A DNA stretch of 64,000 bases from Mycoplasma_H phocimorsus. Lineage in GTDB: Bacteria; Bacillota_I; Bacilli_A; Mycoplasmatales; Metamycoplasmataceae. Location of the stretch: assembly GCF_030077865.1 (NCBI RefSeq), contig NZ_JASDDP010000024.1. One strand, given 5' to 3'. The notes under the pieces are model-generated. The model was not told the DNA's origin, made no database searches, and saw only the letters and a list, made by a program, of their open reading frames with translations. Shown here in pieces: positions 32,605 to 43,274 of the stretch. Each line of letters begins with the position of its first letter. Position 1 is the stretch's first letter. The translations under genes were made by a program, and so were the position numbers.

Positions 32605-33171
32605 TTATTTACTATTATTTTGCAATAATATTTGAGTTATAATTTCTTTTTTTATAATAGTTGTTTCAATTTTTTCTCTGTACACTTCTATTGTCGGATT
32701 TATATATTTATAAATACCATAACCAGTTCCGAATACTAAACCAAGCTCAATAAGTGATGCAATTACAATTCCAGCAATTTTTTTACCGCTTATTTTTTTG
32801 TTTTTGGCTATTTGTTTTACTTCTTTATCTTTTTTAATAACTTCTTTATCTTCTTCAATAACTTCCTTTTCAACAACTTGCTCATTTTTTAATTCTACAG
32901 GCACATTTGTAATAGGAGTTGTTTCTTTTTTTACTATATTGTTAACTTCATCATCAATTCCTATATTTACTGAAACTAATGAGTTATCTTTATATATGTT
33001 TAACTCTTCTTTTTTAATTTTTTCTGATATTTTATCTACATAACTATTTATATTACTCTTTTCAGTATTAACTTCTTTTTCAATTTTTAAATTACTTTGG
33101 CAAGATAAACTTAATAAAGGTGTTGAGATTAATAACGTACTAAAAAGAGAAATTTTAAATATCTTTTTCAT
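32605..33171 (-). CDS. TM-tailed lipoprotein, paralogue A
   Basis: A 188-residue protein. The signal peptide ends at LSLSC (Cys about 24), followed by a Glu/Lys/Val-rich linker of about 110 residues, a TM segment (IAGIVIASLIELGLVFGTGYGIYKYI, about 132-157) and a short basic tail. It is therefore tethered both by lipid and by a TM helix. It is closely similar to the gene at 35920-36594, including about 180 bases of upstream DNA, and the two flank the second IS3 copy. Function unknown; the variable acidic linker suggests a surface-exposed part under diversification. Confidence 0.7.
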   Translation of the reverse strand: MKKIFKISLFSTLLISTPLLSLSCQSNLKIEKEVNTEKSNINSYVDKISEKIKKEELNIYKDNSLVSVNIGIDDEVNNIVKKETTPITNVPVELKNEQVVEKEVIEEDKEVIKKDKEVKQIAKNKKISGKKIAGIVIASLIELGLVFGTGYGIYKYINPTIEVYREKIETTIIKKEIITQILLQNNSK

Positions 33172-33350
33172 TTATATCCTCTCTTATCTATTTGAATTAT
33201 TTTAAATTTACTAATAAATATATTAATAAATTGTTAACATATTTTAGCACATTTTAAATATTTAATTAAAATTTTTTTAATTATTTAATTATAAGTATTA
33301 AATTATCTACATAATAATAAAAATTAATGTTTTAATTAAAATATTCCAAG
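33172..33350 (-). repeat. Duplicated upstream region of lipoprotein paralogue A
   Basis: Matches 36595-36770 in the same orientation with few substitutions and small indels, including the shared TATCCTCTCTTATCTATTT block next to the start codon and the ATTTAATTATAA block. It shows a segmental duplication covering gene and promoter. Confidence 0.75.
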
Positions 33351-33853
33351 TTTTGGAGTTAGACTTCATTTTTTAAGTCTGTTTATACATAAATATAATA
33401 TTTAAAAAAATCATAAAAATTCTAAAGCGCTTTTAAAATATTAAATAGCATTAATAATTTTAAATAATATCAGCATTATTAAGAGATTCAAATTTAAGAA
33501 TATATTTAATAATTACACAATAATTATAAAAAAACACTTTTTATAATTTGTTAAATTTGATTGTTGATAATGAAAATACAATTTTAAGAAAAATAAATAA
33601 TAAAATTAAATAAAAATTAATAGAAGTATTAGATTAATTTTTTAACGATTATTTAATTGTTTATTTCGAGAGTTTTGTAAAAAAGTTTAAGATTCTCTTG
33701 TTATTTAAAAAATACCATTAATTGTAATACTTTTATTTCACTCATATTTGAAATTAATAAAACATCTAATCTTAAAGTAACCATAAATTACCGATAAAAA
33801 TATGTAAATTAATAGAGATATAAGGTTTTATAAAAATATTACATCAAAATTAG
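33172..33853. other. Long gene-free interval before IS3 copy 2
   Basis: About 680 AT-rich bases. The first 180 are the promoter-side sequence of the lipoprotein gene and are duplicated at 36595-36770. The rest holds no frame or hairpin I would defend. It may be remnant sequence from the lost left part of the IS1634-type element, but no left terminal repeat was found. Confidence 0.4.
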
Positions 33854-35155
33854 ATTGGACAAAAAAATGGTGCTCTTTTATAGAGTGCCTTTTTGTATCA
33901 TCTGTATGTTTATAGGAGAAAAAATGTCTAGACACTTTACTAAAAAAGAGGATGAAATTATTTTTAAAAAGTATAAGCGATTGGAAATAGAAAGAGCTAT
34001 AAAGGTAGCTATTAACATCTCGCATAAATTAGCTTTTATCAAAAAACGCCACCTTACCAGAAGGATTATAAGGATTGTTTCATATTATAATAAAGGAATG
34101 CAATATTTATTAGTTGAGGGTAAGCGGGGCATAAATAGAAGACCAGGTAGTGGGAGCACCTGGAAAGAAGAAATTGAGAATTAAGAGTATATTAAAAGAA
34201 ATGAGCCTTACTAAAGTTGATAGGTTGCTTTCAATCCTTGAAAAAAATGTCACTCTTACTAAAGAACAAATGAAGTTAATAGTAAGAGAATATAAAGGAA
34301 AACTATCAATAAATGAATTAGCAAAGCTATATTTAATGTTTCTAAAAGAACACTATTTAAATAAAAAAGTTAGAAAATGTTGTGAAAACTAAAGAATATG
34401 ACAACATTTTCATAGATGTATTTGCTTTACACAAAAAAGTTTATGGAAAAGTGCTTTTAAGTCAATTTATTGCTAAAAAGCACAATATTTATATAAATTC
34501 ACGTGCTTTAGGTCGTGATATAAACCGTTTAGGTTTAAAATGCAGATTAGCCGAAAACGCAAAGAACGTGAAAAGAAAGATACAACTGCTAAATTTGAAA
34601 ACATTGTAAACAGAGATTACAACGATAATCAAAATTGAAACATTTATACAACTGATGCCACTTATATTGAAGGAACAAAAGATTCTAAACAAAATTATGT
34701 TTTCTTGTCTGCAATTATAAGTCATAAAACTAAACAAATTATTAGTTGAAAACTTTCAACTAATAATGATTTAAATTTTGTTTTAGATAATGTTAACAAC
34801 TTGTTAAAAATAACAAAAAATGAAAAACTCATTATCCGTTCTGATCATGGGCTTCAATATACAAACAAAGTGTATATTGATAAAATAAGAAATAATAATA
34901 GTGAAATATCACTTTCAAGAGTGAGTAATTCACTTGACAATCGTGAGATTGAATATTGATTCTCAATTCTAAAATCAGAATATTTAAACAGAATTGAAAT
35001 AAGCAAGATGACATTAAAAAAACTTAAAAAAGTTATAAGAAATTTCGTAAATTGATACAACAATGAGAGAATTCAAAGTAATTTGGAATGAAAAATACCA
35101 CTGCAACTTGCTGTGGCGTAAAATAAATTTTATAGCAACATTTTTTTGTCCATGT
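33851..35155 (+). mobile_element. IS3-family element, copy 2 (decayed), inside an IS1634-type remnant
   Basis: Inverted ends ATTGGACAAAAAAATGGTGCT (left, about 33854) and the complement of AGCAACATTTTTTTGTCCATG (right, ending about 35154) match well. Directly after the right end, IS1634-type transposase sequence resumes, so this copy landed in or next to that element. Confidence 0.8.
33924..35121 (+). pseudogene. IS3-family transposase orfA/orfB (copy 2), frameshifted
   Basis: Close to copy 1 but with different lesions: an extra G near 34150 (TGGGAGC against TGGAGC), two extra bases near 34330 (GCTATATTTAATG against GCTATTTAATG), a disrupted A-run slip site, and one missing base near 34545 (TGCAGATT against TGCGAGATT). 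The downstream catalytic blocks TDATYIEG, RSDHGLQYT and NREIEYWFSIL survive. The protein would be split into four pieces. Confidence 0.85.
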
Positions 35156-35159
35156 TTAT

Positions 35160-35661
35160 GTTTATTGCTGATAATATTATTGGAATTAAGAAGTATAAAT
35201 TCTATAAAAAAATCGGAAAAATGAAATTTACTTTAGATTACAATAAAATTTTAGAAGATGAAAAATTTGATGGATATTATGTTTATGAAACTTCTAAAAT
35301 GGATTTAAAAGCAAATGATATTATTGAAATTTATCATAAACAATGGCAAATTGAAGAAAACTTTAGGACACTAAAAAGTGCTTTAAAAATTAGACCTGTT
35401 TACGTCTGAACAGATAATCACATTAAAGGTCATTTTATATTTAACTTTATTGCAATAATTGTTTTGAAATATTCTATCTTTATTGTTAATAAATTATATA
35501 AAGACAGCGGAATAGTAGAAAAAATGACTAATGATAAATTTATAATGATGCTTAATTCAAAACAATCACTAGTAAAAATGACAGGCGAAAAAATAATAGA
35601 CAAGGAAACCATTTAACCAAACGGGTATGAAAAAGTGAAATCATTATATAACGATATTTAA
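35160..35661 (+). pseudogene. IS1634-family transposase, truncated 3' remnant
   Basis: The frame reads FIADNIIGIKKYKFY, then YYVYETSKMD, then IIEIYHKQWQIEENFRTLKS, the last acidic-residue region of IS1634/IS4-type transposases (Y-x(2)-R/K-W-x-IE-x-FR-x-LK). The 5' part is gone. An in-frame TAA at 35614 interrupts it, and the related tail YEKVKSLYNDI continues to 35661, comparable to the intact ending at 1-144. Confidence 0.8.
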
Positions 35662-35694
35662 AAATTATTAAAGTGGTACTAATTTTAACAAAAA

Positions 35695-35757
35695 ACTCAA
35701 ATACAGGCTTTTCAATTACCGTATTTGAGTTTTTTGTTTACAATTTGAAAAGCCGGG
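35695..35757 (+). mobile_element. Right end of the IS1634-type remnant
   Basis: Hairpin ACTCAAATACAGG / CCGTATTTGAGT with a T run, then the terminal repeat TTTGAAAAGCCGGG. It matches the end at 164-226 in both order and sequence. Confidence 0.65.
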
Positions 35758-35789
35758 TAAAACTAAAAATGAACACAAAAAAAAGTAAG

Positions 35790-35814
35790 GAACCACAGTA
35801 ACTTGCTGAGATAC
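35790..35814 (+). repeat. Possible relic of an IS3 3' tail
   Basis: The segment ACCACAGTAACTTGCTGAGAT is a decayed match to the ACCACAGCAAGTTGCTGTGGT end of IS3 copy 1. It lies just outside the IS1634-type right end. Confidence 0.35.
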
Positions 35815-35835
35815 CTTGACTCCATTTATTTTAAT

Positions 35836-35868
35836 AAAAAACATCATCTTAAATTTGCAGATGTTTTT
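35836..35868. terminator. Terminator between the IS remnant and paralogue B
   Basis: Arms AAAAACATC and GATGTTTTT with a 14-base loop. A and T runs on both flanks allow use in either direction. Confidence 0.6.
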
Positions 35869-35919
35869 CTTAATATATTGAATATTTTTTTTAAATGCTA
35901 TTTTTAATTTTGTAAATTC

Positions 35920-36594
35920 TTATTTTGACTTTTGAAGAATTGAACTTACTTTCATTTCTTCTACCTTGCCAATTCTTATTCAATGTGTTATAGTTTCTGT
36001 AGTAATCTCCCTTATAATAGATGGATTTATATATTTATAAATACCATAAGCAGTTCCAAATACTAAACCAAACTCAATAAGTAATGCAAATACAACTCCA
36101 GCAACTTTTCTTCCATCTATTTTATAGTTTTTTGTAGTCTTTTTATTAATAATTTTGTTTTTTATTTCTTCTTTATAATTTTCTTCTTCCTTTTTATCTT
36201 TTTCTTCTTTTAGAGAAATTTTTTCAACAACTATTAAATTTGCTTCAACAGAGTTTTTTTCTTCTTTTGCAATTATTTCTTCTTGTTTTTGTATAAATTG
36301 CTCATTATTTAATTTTATAGGAATCTCTATATCATCAGAATTTACTTCTTTTTTCATTATGTTGTTAACTTCATCATCAATTTCTATATTTACTGAAACT
36401 AATGAGTTATCTTTGTATGCATTTGCTTCTTCATTTTTAATTTTTTCTGATATTTTACCTACATAATTATTTATATTACTTTTTTTAGCATCAACTTCTT
36501 TTTCAATTTTTAAATTACTTTGGCAAGATAAACTTAATAAAGGTGTTGCGATTAATAACGTACTAAAAAGAGAAATTTTAAATATCCTTTTCAT
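35920..36594 (-). CDS. TM-tailed lipoprotein, paralogue B
   Basis: A 224-residue paralogue of the gene at 32605. The signal peptide (lipobox LSLSC) and first 70 residues are nearly identical, the linker is longer and Glu/Lys-richer, and the TM block (VAGVVFALLIEFGLVFGTAYGIYKYI) is conserved. The C-terminus continues past a TGA Trp to IRIGKVEEMKVSSILQ. Conserved ends with a variable middle indicate diversification of the exposed linker. It is separated from paralogue A by the IS nest. Confidence 0.7.
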
Positions 36595-36770
36595 TTATAT
36601 CCTCTCTTATCTATTTAAATTATTTTAAATTTACTAATAATACATTAATAAATTGTTAGTAAATTTTAACACGTTTTAAATATTTAAATGAAATTTTTAA
36701 AATTATTTAATTATAAACATTAAGTTATCTGCACAATGGTAAAAATAGATGTTTTTATTAAATTATTTGA
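36595..36770 (-). repeat. Duplicated upstream region of lipoprotein paralogue B
   Basis: Partner of the repeat at 33172-33350; see that entry for the shared blocks. The similarity fades after about 180 bases. Confidence 0.75.
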
Positions 36771-36832
36771 ACAAAATATTAAATTATTTATAAATAAAAA
36801 TAAATTTTTTAAAAACAAAAAAATAATTTTGG

Positions 36833-36860
36833 TACAAAAAAACATTGTCAAATGACAATG
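36833..36860 (-). terminator. Terminator of the alaS-greA run
   Basis: On the minus strand CATTGTCA and TGACAATG form a tight hairpin followed by a T run, immediately after the greA stop. Confidence 0.85.
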
Positions 36861-37334
36861 CTATTCAAATGATATATTAATAATTTCTACAGAATATTTA
36901 GTTGGAGCATCAACTTCAATAACTTCACCAATACGATGTCCTAAAACAGCTAGCGCTAATGGAGATTCATTTGATATTTTTTTATTAAGTGGGTCAGTAT
37001 CAATTGCGCCAACAATTTGAAATTCAATTTCTTTTTCATTATCTAATCTTTTAATTTTAACAAATGAACCAATTGTAATGTGTTCAGAATGTTCTGATTT
37101 AATAACTTCTGCATTTTGAAGAATATTTTCAATTTCTAAAATTCTTGATTCAATTTTTGCCTGTCTATCTCTAGCGGCGTCATATTCGGCATTTTCAGAA
37201 AGGTCACCTAATTCTCTCGCCTCTTTAATTTCTTCAATAACAGCAGGACGCTCAACATCAATTAAGTTTTTTAATTCATTTTGTAACTTATCATAACCTT
37301 CCTGCGTTAATAACATTTTATTATCTTTAGCCAT
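36861..37334 (-). CDS. greA: Transcription elongation factor GreA
   Basis: A 157-residue protein of normal length. The N-terminal coiled coil carries the ARELGDLSENAEYDAAR tip that inserts into the RNA polymerase secondary channel, with the acidic D and E residues that promote transcript cleavage. The C-terminal FKBP-like domain ends in SPLALAVLGHRIGEV. It rescues backtracked polymerase. It is the last gene of the minus-strand run that starts at ribF. Confidence 0.96.
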   Translation of the reverse strand: MAKDNKMLLTQEGYDKLQNELKNLIDVERPAVIEEIKEARELGDLSENAEYDAARDRQAKIESRILEIENILQNAEVIKSEHSEHITIGSFVKIKRLDNEKEIEFQIVGAIDTDPLNKKISNESPLALAVLGHRIGEVIEVDAPTKYSVEIINISFE

Positions 37335-37358
37335 ATATGCTCCTTTAATTATTTCTAA

Positions 37359-38009
37359 TTATAAATTATTTTTTACTATTAAAAGCAAATTTTTATATAG
37401 TGAATATTCATATTTAATATTGAATTTTTCAATAGTATAAATTAATGCAGTTTTGGAAAATTTATCCATTGATTCAATATTAACAATGATCATTCCGCGA
37501 TCATTTAATTGTTTTAAATTTTCTTGCATACTATTAAAATTTAATTCTTCAAAAGAAATATAAATTAAATCATATGTTTCGACTTGCATTTTATTAACAT
37601 TGTAAGTTAAATCATGATCTTGTAATATTTTAAAATTTTGTTGATTAATTTCTTTTTGAAATATATTAGCAAATTGAATTTGTTTTTGAATAGCATAAGC
37701 TATATATTCATGATTTTTACTTACTAAAATATTTTGATATGAATTAACATAAATACAATCAAGTAAAAAGTCGACATCTTTTTCGTTAATTTTATATTTG
37801 AGCAATTTCATAACATCAGAAGATATTTCTCCTTTATTGGGGCGAACAATAAAAGGGATAGAACCTGCTCCACTTTTTTTGACAATATTGTTTTTAACAA
37901 TAATAAAAACAATTGAAGTTACCAGTGAAATTAAAATAGCTACAATTGCACTAATTCCTAATATTATTTTTGATGTTGTTCAAAAATTATTGATTAAGTT
38001 CAATTTCAT
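37359..38009 (-). CDS. Membrane-anchored putative methyltransferase-like protein
   Basis: A 216-residue protein with one N-terminal TM helix (about residues 12-35). The soluble part reads like a Rossmann core (NILVSKNHEYIAYAIQKQ, a helix, YDLIYISFEELN, RGMIIVNIE) with no glycine-rich SAM loop. A mycoplasma family of putative methyltransferases (BC85_0335 type, from memory) has this build and neighbourhood. The start is either ATG 38009 or TTG 38003. AAGGGGGTGAT precedes both, and its spacing favours the TTG. It overlaps ruvX by up to 23 bases. Confidence 0.6.
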
Positions 38010-38421
38010 CACCCCCTTGCAAATATCTTTCTAATATAATTTGTGCTGCTAAAGAATCTTTAAAGTTTTTTTGCTTTTTTCTAGTTAAATTACCTTGCCT
38101 CATAATTTCTCTAGCTTGTTTAGTGCTTTGTCTTTCATCAACTAAGACAATTTTTTGTGAAAAATTATTTTTAAGTAAATAGTAATATTCTTCAATAAGA
38201 AAAGTTGTTTCACTCTTATTGCCATTCATTTTTTTAGGGTAACCCACAATAATAGTGTCTACTTGAAAACATTTTAAAATATGAAGTAAATTTTTTTTCA
38301 ATATTTCAAAATTCATTGGTTTCGCATAAATTGTTTCTAATGAACTAGCAAACATATTATATGGATCACTAATAGCTATACCACAAGAAATTGTACCAAT
38401 ATCAAGAGCAATTTTACGCAT
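37987..38421 (-). CDS. ruvX: YqgF/RuvX-type nuclease (pre-16S rRNA processing)
   Basis: A 144-residue RNase H-fold protein. ALDIGTISCGIAISDP holds the first acidic residue, IIVGYPKKMNG the second strand, and LVDERQSTKQA the DExxST motif. The C-terminal DSLAAQIIL holds the last Asp. The family resolves Holliday-type structures in vitro and is implicated in 16S rRNA 5' maturation. It overlaps alaS by eight bases, a common alaS-ruvX pairing. Confidence 0.92.
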   Translation of the reverse strand: MRKIALDIGTISCGIAISDPYNMFASSLETIYAKPMNFEILKKNLLHILKCFQVDTIIVGYPKKMNGNKSETTFLIEEYYYLLKNNFSQKIVLVDERQSTKQAREIMRQGNLTRKKQKNFKDSLAAQIILERYLQGGDEIELNQ

Positions 38422-41035
38422 TTAATTCTCTATTTAAAATTGATATTAAGTTTTCTTTTTCTAATTTAGCACATCTTCCCATTGCATAAATAGCATTTCC
38501 TCCGCCCTTACCTTGTAGGTGCGAAAATAACTTATTTAATAAAACATTAGAATTAATTATATGTGAAGAAATTGCTACTAATGAAGCATTATTATTTTCT
38601 GAAGCTAAAATAATAATGCTTTCTTTATTTGCTTCTCTTAAGGAAGCGGCTTGAACACTTAATGAAGAAGAAGGAGCATTTAAATTAAATAAAATTTTAA
38701 AATTATAAATTTTTATTTCTTCTACTTCTATTTGCTTATTAGCTTCTTGTTTAGTTCTTTCTTTAATTGTTTTAATTTGTAATTCTTTAAGTTCTTCAAT
38801 GTGCTTTTCAATTTTTTCAATTTGTGAATAATTATCAAATTTTTCAATAGAAAACGCTATATTTAATTCTTTAAGTTTATTTTGAATGCTTTGTAATTCT
38901 TCAAGTTTTTGTTTGAATAATTTTTGATTGTATTCATTAACTAATTTATTTGAAGTTATTGCTCTAATTCTGTAAACACCAGCTTGTTTTTTTTCAACAG
39001 AAATAATCTTAAAATCTTCAATAAATTTAGTATGTTCAACGTGAGTTCCACCACAAAGATCTTTAGTTACGCCTTCAAAGCTTACCATTCTAACAGCATC
39101 TTTATTCATATACTTAATCTCTTCAAGCGTCATATAAACATTTTGTTCTTTAGCTTGTTCTAAACTTATAATGTTATAAGTTCTTTTAACATCATTTTGT
39201 ATTACTTTTTTAAATTCATTTTCAATATTTTTAATATCTTGTTTTGAAAGTTTTTTATCAGCCGGATAATCAAAAGTAAATCGCTCTTGCGTAATATCAC
39301 TACCTAATTGTTCAACAGAATTACCTAAATATTTCCTTAAAATAGAAAACATAATATGAGTAGAACTATGATTTCTAGCCATATTAGCACGTATATCTTC
39401 ATCAACAAAGCACTCAACAGGATCTTTTTTATTTACCTGTCCTTCAACTAAATGAACATGATTGTTATGTTTATCTTTAAATACATCAAGAATTTTTATT
39501 ATATTACCATTTTGTAATAAGTAACCTTCATCATGATTTTGTCCACCTGAAGTAGCATAAAAAGGAGTAGTATCAAGAATAATATAACCTCTAGTTTTAA
39601 TTTCTTCTAGCTCATTTTCTTCATCAAACATTTTTATAATATTTGCTATTCCCTTTGTTGTTTCATATCCAGAAAATTTAGAAATATTTTTATTTATAGT
39701 ATTTAAATAGTTAATAACATTTTTCATTGCATTAGCTATTTTAGTTCTAGACTTATTAGCGTGAATTTCCTTCTCTTTTTCTAATTCTTCTTCATTAATT
39801 TGAATATTATTTTCTTTTAAAATTTCAATAGTTAATTCAAATGGGAATCCATAAGTTTCATATAATTTAAATACAGTTTGAGCATTAATATTTTTATTAA
39901 TTTTAATTTCATTTAATAATAAATTTCTACCCTTTTCAATAGTTTTAGCAAATAATTCTTCTTCTTCCTCAACAATTTTGGCAACTTTTTTAACATCATA
40001 ATCAAAAACTAACGATTTTTGAATTATAAAAATTAATTTATGAAGAAAAGTTTTATCTTTAATTTTAAGAATAAATGATTGATAATAACTTCTTCTTATT
40101 AATCTTCTTATTATATATCCTCTTCCAACATTAGAAGGCAGCGCACCATCACCAATAGCATTAGCTACTGTTCTCATATGATCAGCAATAATTTTGAATG
40201 CAGTATTAATTTGATCAACTTGTTTATTTTTTTTGAAGTAATTATTAATATCATATTTATAAGAAGTATACTTTTCAATTTCTCTAATAATTGGAAGAAA
40301 TAAATCAGTATCATAATTAGTGGGTGCATCTTGTAAAATAGCAACAATTCTTTCTAAACCGGCACCAGTATCAATATTTTTTTGAGCTAATTCAGTATAA
40401 TTTCCTTTTCCATCATTATTAAATGTTGAAAATACAATATTTCATATTTCAATATAACGATCATTTTCAAGATCTTTTTCTAATAATTCAATACCTCTTT
40501 GGTCGTATTTTTCTCCACGATCAAAAAATATTTCCGTATTAGGCCCACAAGGCCCAGCACCATGTTCTCAAAAGTTAGTTTTTCTATCACCCTTAACCAT
40601 ATGAGTTTTATCAATGCCAAATTTAACTCATAAATTATAAGTTTCAATGTCATCTTTATAATATGTAATGTAAATTTTTTCTTTAGGCAATTTTAATCAT
40701 TGTGTAACAAATTCATAGCCTCATTCAATAGCTTCTTTTTTAAAGTAATCACCAATTGAAAAATTACCTAACATTTCAAAAAATGTATGGTGTCTTGTTG
40801 TAATTCCAACATTTTCAATATCATTTGTTCTAATTGCTTTTTGAGAATTTGTTAATCGATTACATTCAGGCTTAATTTTTCCTGAAAAATAATCTTTTAA
40901 AGTTGCAACACCAGAATTAATTCAAAGAAGTGAATCATCATTTACTGGTATTAAATTTTTAGTTGGAATCACTAAGTGTTTTTTCGATTTAAAAAAATCT
41001 AATCACATTTGTCTAATCTCTTTTGAACTAATCAT
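38414..41035 (-). CDS. alaS: Alanyl-tRNA synthetase
   Basis: An 873-residue class II synthetase. I extend the start to ATG 41035, preceded by AAAGGAG, because the catalytic N-terminal third lies behind several TGA Trp codons. Motif 2-type sequences around HHTFFEMLGNFS and the GGGTGLER-type loop (as NIDTGAGLERI) are visible. The editing domain keeps its zinc ligands: HSSTH near residue 575 and CGGTH near 675, so Ser/Gly proofreading looks intact, unlike LeuRS in this window. The C-Ala domain ends with GKGGGN. It overlaps ribF and ruvX. Confidence 0.96.
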
Positions 41036-41843
41036 TTTTTTCTCCTTTGTTGAAGTATTTTTTTATCATTTTTATATCTTCAGTATTTATTTTTTTATTA
41101 GTAAATCTAATTTCTTTATTAATACTTAAAGAAAGGTTTCTATTAATAACATTGAATTTATTAACTTTAAAATCAATAAATTCAATGTAACTCCTTTCCT
41201 GAACTTTTAAAGCACAAAAGAAAGAAAATTCATCTATTTCAATAATAGCAGCATAAACGCCTTCAGGAGGCTTAATTAAATTTGGTCAAGCAAAAGAAAG
41301 AGAAGCATCAAGTAGAATATTTATTGTTCAATCAGTTACCATTAAACTATTAGCAAATTCTATATATCCTAACATAATTTGATTTTTAATCAATGTAGAA
41401 CTAATTTTAGTGCCTCTAATTTTTTTTAATTCAACACAGATGCTGTTTGGATATCAAACTAAAATATCATTAGTATTATTACTAGCTTTATAACCAAAGC
41501 GAAAATCATCTCCAAAAATAAAACGCGCATTTTGATTTGAAGAAATAATTTCAAGAAATTGCTTGCCGCTTAAAGAAGAAACTGCTTCAAAGTCAATTAT
41601 TTTAACATATTCAAAACCAATATCTGCCGCTATTTGTAATCTAGTATTAAGATCAAAAATATTTTTTTGATTTGATTTTGGAAGAATTGAAGTATCTTTA
41701 AACAACATTAAAATAGCATTTTTAGAAAGAGTTAATGCTTTTTTAAAAAGATCATAATGACCCAAATGAAAGCTTTCGAAACCTCCTAAAACATAAATAT
41801 TATTTTTAACTTCAATTTTATCTTCAAATCTATAAACTTTCAT
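41028..41843 (-). CDS. ribF: RibF-like FAD synthetase / riboflavin kinase
   Basis: About 271 residues from ATG 41843. In-frame ATGs at 41849 and 41864 are alternatives, and no clear ribosome site separates them. The N-terminal nucleotidyltransferase shows NIYVLGGFESFHLGHYDLF, the GxFDGxHxGH motif, and ARFIFGDDFRFG. A riboflavin kinase-like C-terminal part follows but is weakly conserved: the usual GNG-P-T-N motif is reduced to WPNLIKPPEGVYAA. It converts riboflavin to FMN/FAD. The 3' end overlaps the alaS start by eight bases. Confidence 0.82.
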
Positions 41844-41957
41844 AATCATTACAATTATAAACATTTATATATTTAATATTATTATTTATAATAATTATTA
41901 TTTAATGTAAAAAATAAAATAAAAGCAAAATAAAGTTATTATTTTGCGCCATACATT

Positions 41958-42395
41958 TTAAGATAAAACTAATAACGAATTTACATTTTCATTAATTAAA
42001 ACAATTTTTATTTTTTTACTATTTCCAATATATTTATCAACATTTATAACAATATCCAATTGCTTATCTCAATTAATTCTTAAGGGAGATTCAAAGAAAA
42101 TAAATTTTATTAATTCTTCTTTTTTAATGCGAAATATTTTTGAAAAATCAAGAGTATAATCATAATCAAAATTTTTTATATTACCTTCTGAATCAATTGC
42201 TTGCTCTTTACTTACTACAATTTGCATATCGTTAATTTTTTTAGTAATTTCATTTGTTGAAGTTAAATAATAATAGTAATTATCATCTAATGTAATAATA
42301 AAAATAGTTTCTTTAAAATTCTTAATTTGATATTTATCTTTAAACTCCTTTTTAAGAGTGATTGGAGTTAATGTTTTGATATTTATTTTTTTCAT
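41958..42395 (-). CDS. Hypothetical protein
   Basis: A 145-residue protein without signal peptide or TM helix, rich in Ile, Lys and Asn, read through one TGA Trp. Alternating hydrophobic residues suggest a beta-rich fold. No motif recognised. It lies upstream of ribF on the same strand with a gap of about 115 bases, and its promoter region is shared with the divergent ECF-type gene at 42529. Confidence 0.5.
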
Positions 42396-42528
42396 AAAGC
42401 AATTTTAACAATCTTAAAAGTAACTATTTTCCTAAATTTTTCCCACTTAATAAAATAAGTTATTTTTTATTAATAATTATAAAATTTCCTATAAAAATAA
42501 AAGATTTTTTATATAATATTTAAATAGC

Positions 42529-43173
42529 ATGAATGAGATTAGATATCAAGAAAATAAGATTACAAAAATAACATCAAGCGCCTTAATGCTTAGTGTTATT
42601 TTTGTATTAGGATTTTTTTTGCGTTTTATCAAATTTAATTCATTTTTAAGTTTTAATTTTTCATTTGTTATTATTTATATAACATATAGATATATTTCAA
42701 AAAAAGGAGCGTTTTTAATAGCATTTTTAAATGCTATTATTTCTCCAGCTATTAATGCACAAGGATATGAACCAGGAATAATGTTGGGTCATTTTATTTT
42801 ATTGTTAAGCATAATATTATTTGTGCTTTTTTTAGATTTATTTCAATTTATTATTCCTTTTAAAAAGTTGATATTTAATATTTTTCAACTTTTATTAGCA
42901 ACAATTGCAGCTTCGATAATAATTACATTATTAAATGTATATATTTTTACAGCAATTTATTTTAAAATTTATCATACAATTAATTCATTTTCTTATACTG
43001 AAATAATAAAAAAATGAAACATATTTCGCGGTTTATTTTTCAATATGAATTCATATTTTTTAGGCGCCGGAATTACTTACTTTACATTTAATATTATTAA
43101 TATAAGTGTTAATTCAATTTTAATTCTACTTTTACAAAACCCTGTTAAAAAGATTTTTTCTTTCAAATTTTAA
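42529..43173 (+). CDS. Putative ECF transporter S component (MPN527-like)
   Basis: A 214-residue integral membrane protein with about six hydrophobic segments and few charges. The N-terminal SSALMLSVIFVLGFFLR and the following SFNFSFVIIYITYRYISKKGAFLIAFLNAIISPA resemble ECF S subunits of the RibU kind, where a substrate-specific membrane subunit docks on a shared energising module. Its proximity to ribF would suit riboflavin as substrate, but this is a guess from neighbourhood. No energising-module genes are in the window. Confidence 0.5.
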
Positions 43174-43274
43174 TAATGCCTATTACTTTTATATATTAGA
43201 GTCCTAATTTAGTTCTTTTATATACTTATTTTATTCTTATTTATATATAATTTAAATCGATAAAATGAGGTATT

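Noticed and set aside
33300..33420. Left end of the IS1634-type element near TTCCAAG at 33350
   Set aside because: Only seven bases resemble the complement of the right terminal repeat, without the CCCG core and without transposase sequence beside it.
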